Below, one piece after another: positions 24,835-32,767 of a stretch of 64,000 nt of DNA. The notes below the pieces were generated by a model, which saw only the letters and a program-made list of their open reading frames with translations, was not told the origin of the DNA and did no database searches. The DNA lies in contig JAEYPF010000014.1 in NCBI GenBank assembly GCA_023411115.1, positions 1 to 64,000 of the forward strand. The letters run 5' to 3'. Within the stretch, counting starts at the first letter, position 1; every line of letters begins with the position of its first letter. The translations under genes were made by a program, and so were the position numbers. This stretch comes from Methanobacteriota archaeon. GTDB taxonomy: Archaea > Methanobacteriota > Methanobacteria > Methanobacteriales > Methanobacteriaceae.

Positions 24835-26085
24835 ATGTTTGATTTAATATTTGCATGTATAATTGGGGTTTTATGTGGTGCCATAACCGGATTAATTCCT
24901 GGAATTCACGTTAATACCGTGGGGGCATTTGTTTTTGCATCATCTTCCTTTCTTTTGGCCTCTTATTCGCCTGAAGTTTTATGTGTATTTTTGATTTCTA
25001 TGGCAATCTCCCACGCACTTTTGGAGTTTATACCATCTATGTTCCTGGGAGTTCCAGAAGAAGGTACAATCTTATCTGTTTTACCAGGACATCAGCTTTT
25101 ACTTGAAGGAAGGGGAAAAGAGGCTGTGAGATTAGCTGCAGTTGGGGGATTTGGGGCAATTTTAATCACAATTCTTCTTTTACCAATATTTATAATGATT
25201 TTACCTGCATTATATGGCCAGATTAAGCCTTACATCTGGATTTTACTTGTAATAATTGTCATATTCATGTTTATAAGGTTAAACAGTAACTTAAAATCGT
25301 TTCTGTGGTCAGTTGTATTATTTTTATTTTCTGGAACTATGGGTTATATAATGTTGAATTCACCAGTATCTTCTAATGTTTCCCTGCTTTGCATTTTCAC
25401 AGGGCTTTTTGGTGTCAGCACTTTGATTTATAGCCTTCAGCAGCGTTCATTTGTCCCAACACAAAATAGATTTCATCATTTTAGATTAAACAGTAACATA
25501 TTAAGGGGGATTTTTTCAGGGGGAATTGCAGGGACTATTTTGGGATTTCTGCCGGGATTTGGCCCTGCACAGGGGAGCCTGATTGCACAGGAGTTAATCG
25601 GCGGCCGAGACTTTGGAAGTAACAGTGAAAGCTTCATAACGGCAATCAGCGGAGTTAACACGGCCGATACATTATTTTCACTTGTGATGATATTTTTAAT
25701 TGGAAATCCAAGGAGTGGAATTGCAGTTTACGTGAATAATATCTTGCAGAACTTCGATTTTTCCCATCTATTATTCTTTATTTTTACAGCCATAGCAGCG
25801 GTCTCAATGGCCCTGTTTCTATGTTTAAAATTAGGGGATATTGTAAGCGAGTCAATAGAAAAGATAAATTATAGAAAACTTTCATGGGTTGTGATAACTT
25901 TTATGAGCTTACTGGTAATCGGATTTTCTCTGTGGTACCATGCCAATATTTTATTTATGCTGCTTGTGTATGCAACGGCGATTTCGCTTGGATTGCTTCC
26001 ACATTATTTGGGAGTGAATAAATCGAATTTGATGGGAGTTTTGATTGTGCCTGCTATTGTGATTTATTTTAATGCAGGTTTTTAA
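24835..26085 (+). CDS. TctA-like (DUF112) permease
   Basis: A 416-residue polytopic membrane protein of the tripartite tricarboxylate transporter TctA type. Its two internally repeated halves carry the Pro-Gly-rich signatures GLIPGIHVNTVGAF near the N-terminus and GFLPGFGPAQGSLIAQ near residue 240. About ten hydrophobic segments are present. In bacteria TctA works with a small TctB subunit and a binding protein TctC; neither is encoded nearby, as is usual for archaeal members. The substrate is probably a carboxylate or other anion, but unproven. The ATG follows GGGATAAAA. Confidence 0.86.
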   Translation: MFDLIFACIIGVLCGAITGLIPGIHVNTVGAFVFASSSFLLASYSPEVLCVFLISMAISHALLEFIPSMFLGVPEEGTILSVLPGHQLLLEGRGKEAVRLAAVGGFGAILITILLLPIFIMILPALYGQIKPYIWILLVIIVIFMFIRLNSNLKSFLWSVVLFLFSGTMGYIMLNSPVSSNVSLLCIFTGLFGVSTLIYSLQQRSFVPTQNRFHHFRLNSNILRGIFSGGIAGTILGFLPGFGPAQGSLIAQELIGGRDFGSNSESFITAISGVNTADTLFSLVMIFLIGNPRSGIAVYVNNILQNFDFSHLLFFIFTAIAAVSMALFLCLKLGDIVSESIEKINYRKLSWVVITFMSLLVIGFSLWYHANILFMLLVYATAISLGLLPHYLGVNKSNLMGVLIVPAIVIYFNAGF

Positions 26086-26106
26086 AAATAAATAAATCAA
26101 GAATTA

Positions 26107-26466
26107 TCATCCATTTTGAGTATTGGAATCATTATCATTACAAACAGGTCCATACAAACTTACCAACCAGTTCTTCAACAACTGCCTCTCTTCAAAACTC
26201 GAATTAGGCATTACATGCCCACTAATATAAATATTACCTTTAAAACCAGCTTCTTTAAACCAGCACTCATATTTAGGATGTCCAAGGCCCGATTCAATTT
26301 CAGAAAACTCACTGGACTCGCATAAGTATAAAATATCATATACGTCGCGTTGATTTTTAGGATCAGGTTTCATTAAAACGGCATAAATGGCCGGGAAACT
26401 CAGTGGACTCCATTCCTTTATGGGATGTGGGCCGTCAAATAATCTGTTTCCTAGTTCTATGCTCAT
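26107..26466 (-). CDS. Uncharacterised protein with GIY-YIG-like layout
   Basis: A 119-residue protein. The order of blocks, FPAIYAVLMK, then DILYLCESSEFSEI, HPKYECWFKEAG, GNIYISGHVMPNSS, EERQLLKNWLVSLYGPVCN, resembles a GIY-YIG endonuclease domain, with the final Glu-like and Asn-Pro-like positions in place. The canonical GIY and YIG triads are altered (IYA, LYL), so catalysis is doubtful. It sits between TctA and a methyltransferase on the opposite strand to TctA; 25 bases separate it from the methyltransferase gene upstream. The domain assignment is by eye only. Confidence 0.6.
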   Translation of the reverse strand: MSIELGNRLFDGPHPIKEWSPLSFPAIYAVLMKPDPKNQRDVYDILYLCESSEFSEIESGLGHPKYECWFKEAGFKGNIYISGHVMPNSSFEERQLLKNWLVSLYGPVCNDNDSNTQNG

Positions 26467-26491
26467 AATGTTTCCTCTTTAAAACCTATAC

Positions 26492-27472
26492 TTAAATCAC
26501 AACAACTTCTTTACCCAATCTACCTGCAATTTCCACAAATTCTGTTGTGTCAACTCCCGGAAACACATCAATAATGCAGATATCAAATTTTTCATCCAGA
26601 ACTTCTTCTAACTTCCTTATATCTAAAGAATAAACCTTAAAATTTTCCCCTTCAGCAATAACATATTCTTCATGATTCCACTTTTCTACTTGAAATCCAT
26701 TTGCTTCCAGGTTAATTGCAGTCATTTCCGCAGCAGGGAGCCATATATCATTAAAAACAACTTTCCGCGCCCCTGCTTTAAGGCAGGCGATACCAAGTGT
26801 TCCAGGCCCACAGGTACAATCAAGAACAGAAGGGGCATCATATTCTTCTAAAACTTTTTGAAGGATTTCAATTTTAGGAGATTTAACTTTTGGGAACTCA
26901 ATATGGATCTCACCCTGATATTTATAGATACATAAATTGCCATATGGTGTTTGAACTATATCGCAACGTGCATCGCATCCAGCGAGAAGCTCATATATGT
27001 TTGGACTTAAGTTAGAGTCTTTAATACCTATAGTTTCCCTTAAATCCCCTTTAAGAACTCCTTTAACTTCATCAACTTCATCCACTATTCTTTGAGCGCA
27101 GTCTTCAGTCATTTCTCGTGATAAAATCACCATGGAATTTTTGGGCAAATATGGAACAAAATCCAGGGGATATGCGGGAGTTACAAGCGGAGTACAGGCA
27201 TTTCTTAAGGTTGATTTTTCATCCTTTACTCCTTCTTCAATCATTATTTTCAGGACATGTGCAATTACAATATCAAGGTGTCTCTTACCGCAGTCACAAA
27301 GTCCAAAAGTTGTATCAATTTCATTTATATCGATTTGACGGGCTAATGGGGAGAATTTCTTTAATTTCCATGTTTTACAATGTTCACATGGTCTGTAAAA
27401 TAATTTTATGTCTTGTAAGACTACTGAAGCAGGTTGTATGCATACATCCCCACACCCACACTGTGTTTCCAT
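26492..27472 (-). CDS. SAM-dependent methyltransferase-like protein with N-terminal Cys cluster
   Basis: A 326-residue protein. The N-terminus has Cys pairs CGCGDVC, CEHC and CDCGKRH that could bind zinc. The C-terminal half is a Rossmann methyltransferase: VLDCTCGPGTLGIACLKAGA is the SAM-binding motif I and VVFNDIWLPAAEMTAINLEA the acidic second strand. The closing segment DICIIDVFPGVDTTEF fills the catalytic strand. Conserved in methanogens as a protein of unknown substrate, as far as I recall. It is divergent from the secretion ATPase gene, with 48 bases between the starts, and precedes the GIY-YIG-like gene. Confidence 0.75.
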   Translation of the reverse strand: METQCGCGDVCIQPASVVLQDIKLFYRPCEHCKTWKLKKFSPLARQIDINEIDTTFGLCDCGKRHLDIVIAHVLKIMIEEGVKDEKSTLRNACTPLVTPAYPLDFVPYLPKNSMVILSREMTEDCAQRIVDEVDEVKGVLKGDLRETIGIKDSNLSPNIYELLAGCDARCDIVQTPYGNLCIYKYQGEIHIEFPKVKSPKIEILQKVLEEYDAPSVLDCTCGPGTLGIACLKAGARKVVFNDIWLPAAEMTAINLEANGFQVEKWNHEEYVIAEGENFKVYSLDIRKLEEVLDEKFDICIIDVFPGVDTTEFVEIAGRLGKEVVVI

Positions 27473-27520
27473 ATACTTAAATATTGGATATTCTATATAA
27501 GTACGTAGCTATAGGGTATC

Positions 27521-29374
27521 GTGAGGCATATGAAAAATAAGAGGAAAGAAATACTCAAGGATCTTTTAGGGGAGTTCGGTTCCAGCGATCCAAATAACGA
27601 CAGCGACGAAAGGGAAAATGAAACAGTTGAAGAGCCAGTCGAAAGCTCGAAGTACGAATCAAGGCAGACGGCACGCGAAACAGAAAGAGAAGATCTATTT
27701 GGAGAATCTGAGCATAACTCAAGACAAACCGAACATGAAACAGAAAGAGAAGATCTGTTTAGAGGATCCGAATATGAAACTGAGAGATCTGAATATAGAA
27801 CAGAAAAAAATCCTCTTTTTGATGATGACGACAGCGGATTCAAATTAGATAAGATTATGGATGAACCTGCAATAGACAGGGTTGTATCAAGAGATACAGA
27901 GAGATCCGCAACAGAAAGTATTTTAGAACGGCCTAAGAGGCGTCAAAAGCCAAAGAACAGGAAAAGAAAGGGAATAAAGGCAGAGATAATTGAAGATGGT
28001 TTGATTCCTCTTTATAATGTTAACGTCCCTAAATTCACTGATAGGGAAAGACAGCTTCTAAATGAAATTAGGGAAAAGCTAGTAGAAGTTGCTGTTTCTC
28101 AAGGTGAGAACTTTAAGGTCGATGAAGACTCATTTGCAGGTGAAGTGAAAGAATTCCTGAGAATGAAAGGAGTAAGAGACACTGATAAGCTTGCAGCACA
28201 AATATCTCAAGAAATGCTGGGTTATGGTGAACTGGACCCAATGATCAAGGACGATGACCTTGAAGAAATAATGGTAATTGGAACAGGTAATCCTGTATTT
28301 GTCTATCACCGAAAGATAGGGATGATGCAGACAAATGTTGTTTTTGATGATGATGCTGATATTAAAGCGATTGTAGATGTGATTGCAAGGCAGGTAAACC
28401 GTAGAATAGACCAGCAAACACCTATTTTAGATGCAAGACTTGACGATGGTTCAAGGGTAAATGCAACCATTCCACCGGTATCTGCAGATGGTTCAACATT
28501 AACTATACGAAAATTCCGTAAAGATCCACTTACAGTTATCGATTTGATTAATTTTAAAACTATGTCTTCTCATTTGGCAGGATTTTTATGGGTTTGTGTC
28601 GATGGGCTTGGAGTTAAGCCATGTAATGCTATTATAGCCGGAGGTACTGGTTCTGGTAAGACCACAACCCTGAACACAGTTACTTCATTCACTCCTCCCC
28701 GTGAGAGGATAATCACTATAGAGGACACTTTGGAATTACAACTTCCACACAGCCACGTGTTACGTATGGAAACCCGTCCTCCAAACATTGAAGGAAAGGG
28801 AGAGCTGGATATGGATACTCTGGTTAAAAACTCCCTCAGACAGAGGCCTGACAGGGTAATTGTTGGTGAAGTAAGGGGTGGTGAAGCAATAACTCTATTT
28901 ACAGCTTTAAACACTGGACACTCTGGATTTGGTACACTTCACTCCAACACTGCACGTGAAACTATAACAAGACTTATAAACCCCCCAATGAATGTTCCAA
29001 ATATTATGATACCAGCTTTAGACTTTATAATAATGCAGAACAGGATGTATAGGCCTGAAGGTGGGTCTATAAGGAGAATAACCGAAGTTGCAGAAGTAGT
29101 TGGGATGGAAGAAGGAAATGTGCAGTTAAACCGTGTATTCGAATGGAATAACATGGTTGATAAGGTTGAATATGTTGGTATTGCAAGCCAGACACTCAGG
29201 GAAATGGCTGAACTTCGTGGGATAAGTATCACTGAAATTGAAGAAGAAATTGAAAAAAGAAGGTTAGTACTGGAGTACATGGCCGATAACAATATTAGAT
29301 CCATCAGCGAAGTGGGAGAATGGATCAGTGAATATTATAGAGACCCAGATGAGGTTTTGGATAAGATATTATAA
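27521..29374 (+). CDS. Type II/IV secretion ATPase, VirB11/TadA family
   Basis: A protein of about 615 residues that drives assembly of a type IV pilus-like filament. The first 150 residues are very polar, with two copies of a repeat built on RETEREDLFGESEHNSRQ and basic runs, so they are probably disordered. The ATPase domain follows: Walker A GGTGSGKTTTLNTV, Asp box TIEDTLELQLPH, Walker B ... RVIVGEVRGGEA, and the His box GHSGFGTLHSN. A TadC-like gene follows 18 bases later. The start may be GTG 27521 or ATG 27530; both lie near GTGAGG. No pilin is encoded here. Confidence 0.93.
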   Translation: MRHMKNKRKEILKDLLGEFGSSDPNNDSDERENETVEEPVESSKYESRQTARETEREDLFGESEHNSRQTEHETEREDLFRGSEYETERSEYRTEKNPLFDDDDSGFKLDKIMDEPAIDRVVSRDTERSATESILERPKRRQKPKNRKRKGIKAEIIEDGLIPLYNVNVPKFTDRERQLLNEIREKLVEVAVSQGENFKVDEDSFAGEVKEFLRMKGVRDTDKLAAQISQEMLGYGELDPMIKDDDLEEIMVIGTGNPVFVYHRKIGMMQTNVVFDDDADIKAIVDVIARQVNRRIDQQTPILDARLDDGSRVNATIPPVSADGSTLTIRKFRKDPLTVIDLINFKTMSSHLAGFLWVCVDGLGVKPCNAIIAGGTGSGKTTTLNTVTSFTPPRERIITIEDTLELQLPHSHVLRMETRPPNIEGKGELDMDTLVKNSLRQRPDRVIVGEVRGGEAITLFTALNTGHSGFGTLHSNTARETITRLINPPMNVPNIMIPALDFIIMQNRMYRPEGGSIRRITEVAEVVGMEEGNVQLNRVFEWNNMVDKVEYVGIASQTLREMAELRGISITEIEEEIEKRRLVLEYMADNNIRSISEVGEWISEYYRDPDEVLDKIL

Positions 29375-29392
29375 TGAGGATATGGTGATAAT

Positions 29393-30451
29393 ATGGCATT
29401 TGACGGCCTTAAAAAAATCTTTGACATGATAGGCGGCGCTACAATTGATTCAGGTAAAAAAGTGGGTGAGGGCGTACAGAAACCTGTAAACAAACTAAGT
29501 AGTATCAGACCCAAGTCAGGTCTTGGATCTCGAGGCTTATCGGAATTAGGTTCTCAAAATGATTCTCCTCGCGTTATAGAGAGAATGAAGATGGATAAAG
29601 ATGAGATTCAAATGTTTAAAGAACTCATCGATAAAAAATATGAAAGAACAGAAAAAACTAAAGAAGAAAAATCCGAAAGGAACGCATATCAGAAGGCGTC
29701 ACTTGAAGAACTTCTTAAAGAGGAAGACAAGGAAAATGTAAACCCTCTATTAATTATGGGAATGGGTGCAGTATCGTTTGTACTGGTTCTTGTGATAATG
29801 CTTGTTCTTGGATTTGGAATCGAAATAGGTCTTGTATTTGGAATGTTAATATTTTTAATGTCTGTTTTCATTACGTTCTTACCTAAACTCCAAAAAGGAA
29901 AAAAATCCTCGGAAGCATCAAGGGAACTGCCATACGCTCTAAGGCAAATGGCAACTGAGCTACGGGCAGGACTTGGACTTCATGAAAGTATGAGATCTGT
30001 GGCATTATCTGGCTATGGTCCGCTTTCTGAAGAATTTGCACGAACATTAGAGGAAATTAAATATGGGGAAACAACAGAAAACGCATTATTGGATATGAGC
30101 GAACGAATAGGTTCTGATGGGATGAAAAGAGCTGTTCATCAAATAACCAGAACATTATCCAGTGGTGGAGACCTTGCAAGAACACTTAATATTATAGCAG
30201 AGGATACAGCATACGAACTCCGTATGAAATTAAAGGATTACGCTCAAAAATTAAACTCATTCACCATGATATACATGTTTGTTGCCATACTTGGGCCTGT
30301 TATTCTCATGATCATGTTGATTGCAGCATCAACTGTTATGGGAGGATCGATGTTCCCTCCAGTATTGCTTTTAGTCCTGTATCTGTTCCTTTTCCCAATG
30401 ATCGTTGGATTTATGGCGTTCATGGTTAAAAGACTGGAACCACAAATATAA
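29393..30451 (+). CDS. Type II/IV secretion F-family membrane protein (TadC-like)
   Basis: A 352-residue membrane platform protein, partner of the ATPase encoded just upstream. The first 110 residues are soluble and charged, then two hydrophobic helices (about 118-165), a cytoplasmic domain with ALRQMATELRAGLGLHESM and TLSSGGDLARTLNIIAEDT (GspF hallmarks), and two final helices. The long soluble N-terminus is a common feature of archaeal TadC-type proteins paired with VirB11-like ATPases. The ATG follows GGTGATAAT. The filament served is unknown; the nearest pilin-like gene is at 2729 on the other strand. Confidence 0.9.
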   Translation: MAFDGLKKIFDMIGGATIDSGKKVGEGVQKPVNKLSSIRPKSGLGSRGLSELGSQNDSPRVIERMKMDKDEIQMFKELIDKKYERTEKTKEEKSERNAYQKASLEELLKEEDKENVNPLLIMGMGAVSFVLVLVIMLVLGFGIEIGLVFGMLIFLMSVFITFLPKLQKGKKSSEASRELPYALRQMATELRAGLGLHESMRSVALSGYGPLSEEFARTLEEIKYGETTENALLDMSERIGSDGMKRAVHQITRTLSSGGDLARTLNIIAEDTAYELRMKLKDYAQKLNSFTMIYMFVAILGPVILMIMLIAASTVMGGSMFPPVLLLVLYLFLFPMIVGFMAFMVKRLEPQI

Positions 30452-30538
30452 AATTTTCAATTTTTTTTCTCTACTATTTTTTTGAAATAATATAAATACA
30501 ATTAAGAAGATGTATTTAGGCAGTTAAGAATTAAATTT

Positions 30539-31339
30539 TTATATAATTAAAAAATAATGTGTGATTTCAAGGCATATTACCAGTGATACAGTTATTCCAG
30601 TAAAGATATATTCCTTAGAACCTATTTTTTCGTTCCCTTCATTGTAAAGTTGAGATTTATCTGAAAAGCCCCTACTTAACATGCTTAAATAAACACTCTC
30701 ACCACGTTCATATGCCCTTAAAAACATCATCATTATGGTATAAGCTATCTGTTTCATTCTCCACATGTATGTAGTTTTTTTGTTGAATATATCGAAGTTT
30801 CTGGTTGATTGGGCATGTCTTATTTTTTGAAGTTCCTCATAAAACAGGAAAAGGAATCTAATCATTAAACTGAATATCATGGCGAATTCTTTAGGCATAC
30901 CCATCTTTCGGAATGACTGCACTACTTCCTGCATGGGGCTTATAGATGATAAAAGTACTATGGCAGTTAGAGTAACTATAAGTCGAGCAAACAATAGTAT
31001 TCCAAACATCAAGCCTTGGTAAGTAACGTGTAAACCTAAAGGTAAGGTATAAATTACAGTGCCGGGATAAATAAACGGCTGGAAAATAACGATAAAACCA
31101 CCAAATGGCAGTAATAGCATAATTCTTTTTAAGGCAGTTTTAAATGAGATTTGAGATAAGTAAATCAAAAATAAAAGGTAAATTTCCATAATGGCCAGAA
31201 CAAATATCTGGGTTGTGTATACGGCATAGACTATAATAAACAGTAATATTATTAGTTTGACTCTTCCATCCAGTAGATGAAGAAAACTATCTTTCATGGT
31301 TTCCTTTTCAAGGTCTATCACTGATCCTATGCCGCTCAT
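30539..31339 (-). CDS. cbiQ: ECF transporter T component, CbiQ/NikQ family
   Basis: A 266-residue integral membrane protein, the energy-coupling subunit of a cobalt or nickel ECF importer. Five or six hydrophobic segments surround the coupling-helix signatures MPKEFAMIFSLMIRFLFLFY and ARGF-like LSRGFSDKS. It follows cbiM on the same strand, 36 bases away. The ATPase (CbiO/NikO) normally encoded next is missing: the next gene lies on the other strand. The N-terminus MSGIGSVIDLEKE is typical of archaeal CbiQ. By position next to the Ni-requiring CODH/ACS operon, nickel is as likely as cobalt. Confidence 0.9.
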   Translation of the reverse strand: MSGIGSVIDLEKETMKDSFLHLLDGRVKLIILLFIIVYAVYTTQIFVLAIMEIYLLFLIYLSQISFKTALKRIMLLLPFGGFIVIFQPFIYPGTVIYTLPLGLHVTYQGLMFGILLFARLIVTLTAIVLLSSISPMQEVVQSFRKMGMPKEFAMIFSLMIRFLFLFYEELQKIRHAQSTRNFDIFNKKTTYMWRMKQIAYTIMMMFLRAYERGESVYLSMLSRGFSDKSQLYNEGNEKIGSKEYIFTGITVSLVICLEITHYFLII

Positions 31340-31375
31340 AAATTTTCCCCTAATTCTAAGTTCTTGTCCTTAATT

Positions 31376-32332
31376 TTATTCTGATACTTCTGGTGGATTT
31401 CTCTTTCTAAGAATCCTTGCAATGATATATGTAATTACTGAGATCACTGAAATACCCAGGACCAACACTATTACTCCTCCCAGGGGATTGTCCTCAAATC
31501 CGGGAATAGTATAATCTGATAAAGGTGGAGAATGATAGTTTTGTTCCTGAACATTTGGATTTAACTGTTCTATAGTTTTTTGAAGTCCATCAGGACTACC
31601 TGAAGCTATAAATGGTGTTGAAATACCAATTGCCAGAATAACAATTAAGCCTGCAATAGCAATATTTCTATTTTTCTTTGAATTTTTGGCCTTTGAGGCT
31701 GATTCATCTTTTCTAGTCCATGATAATAAATCAGGTCTTACAGATTCAAGGGCTAAAATTACTATCACAGTTATAATAGCTTCAATAATGCCTATCAATA
31801 TATGGTATAGTCCCATAAAGACGACACCTGCTTGCAGTGGAAATACTCCACCTAACCACAGCTCTAATGCTGTTGCTAATGCTGAAAGGACTATTGCGCC
31901 CCATGATGCTATAGCTATTGCGGGCACCTTGCCTAATGGTTTTCTAAGGGCTTTAAATCCATAAAGTCCTACAAAACCGCCTATTATGCCCATATTAAGT
32001 AAATTAGCTCCTATGGTTGTTATTCCGCCGTCTCCTATGGCTAAAGCTTCTGCAAGCAATACTAGTGCAAATATTATAATCGCGGGTTCTACAGCGCCGA
32101 ATATGATGGCTATCATTGCTGCACCCACTACATGCCCACTAATTCCAAAAAAGGGTAGTGGAATATTTAGGGTCATTATAACGAATATACCTGCTGCTAA
32201 AACTGCCATTAAAGGAACTGATCTTTCGTCGAGATTTTTTTTGGCCCATCTTTGGGAGAAAAACAATGCAATAAAGAATATAACGAGATATATGACACAT
32301 TGCCATGGGGGTAAAATGTTAGGTATATGCAT
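31376..32332 (-). CDS. cbiM: ECF transporter S component CbiM/NikM with fused CbiN-like tail
   Basis: A 318-residue cobalt/nickel-binding subunit. The N-terminus MHIPNILPPWQCVIY carries His2, which binds the metal after Met removal or placement at the amino end; GISGHVVGAAMIAIIFG holds further family residues. Seven hydrophobic helices make the CbiM part (about 1-205); the last 100 residues contain two helices around an outside loop with ASGSPDGLQKTIEQ and GFEDNPLG, which is the CbiN/PDGKE-type domain. The fusion is common in methanogens. It is transcribed away from the CODH/ACS operon across a 435-base regulatory region. Metal specificity cannot be read from the sequence with certainty. Confidence 0.9.
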   Translation of the reverse strand: MHIPNILPPWQCVIYLVIFFIALFFSQRWAKKNLDERSVPLMAVLAAGIFVIMTLNIPLPFFGISGHVVGAAMIAIIFGAVEPAIIIFALVLLAEALAIGDGGITTIGANLLNMGIIGGFVGLYGFKALRKPLGKVPAIAIASWGAIVLSALATALELWLGGVFPLQAGVVFMGLYHILIGIIEAIITVIVILALESVRPDLLSWTRKDESASKAKNSKKNRNIAIAGLIVILAIGISTPFIASGSPDGLQKTIEQLNPNVQEQNYHSPPLSDYTIPGFEDNPLGGVIVLVLGISVISVITYIIARILRKRNPPEVSE

Positions 32333-32767
32333 ATTATTGAATCTCCTTGATTTTTACAAAAATAGGTTTTATTTTTTATAATATAAACATTTTCGTAAGT
32401 ATTACTTATCACCTGATTTTGGTAAAAAATGTAATAAAAAAGTACTACTAAAAAGGGATTTTTAATAGAAATTGTAATAATTAACGCTATATGGTGGAAA
32501 CTTGAACTAAAGAATTAATTCCCTAAATGAAGTTCAGTGACTATTATTTCTTCAAATAAAAATAATAATGTTTAAAAAAGTATTACAACAATTAATGGAA
32601 TTCATGTTAACTCTATGAAATAGAAACTCAAACTGGAGAATTAATTCTGCAAATGAAATTCCAGTATTATTAATCATTTTTTTTTAAAAATATAATAATA
32701 AACTTTATATAATATAGACAGCACAGTACAAATATCATTATAAATCATTAATAATTTGGTGATAACT
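32333..32767. promoter_or_regulatory. Divergent control region of the Co/Ni transporter and CODH/ACS operon
   Basis: A 435-base spacer with promoters for both directions. The TATA box of cdhA is probably ACTTTATATAATATAG (32701-32716). The heptamer GTATTAC occurs at 32399 and 32580, and its reverse-complement-like GTAATAA at 32431 and 32474; such pairs could be a metal-regulator site, but spacing differs from known NikR operators. A longer imperfect repeat is listed separately. Confidence 0.5.
32487..32676. repeat. Two imperfect 60-bp direct repeats upstream of cdhA
   Basis: Copy A starts at 32487 and copy B at 32613, 126 bases apart. Both contain GAATTAATTC (palindromic core), preceded by AAACT and followed by AAATGAARTTCMAGT-like sequence. 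Identity is about 70 percent by eye. The second copy ends some 25 bases before the cdhA TATA box, where an activator or repressor would be expected to bind. Confidence 0.6.

Noticed and set aside
32399..32437. NikR operator
   Set aside because: The half sites GTATTAC and GTAATAA are 25 bases apart, wider than known NikR sites, so I list them only as words of interest.
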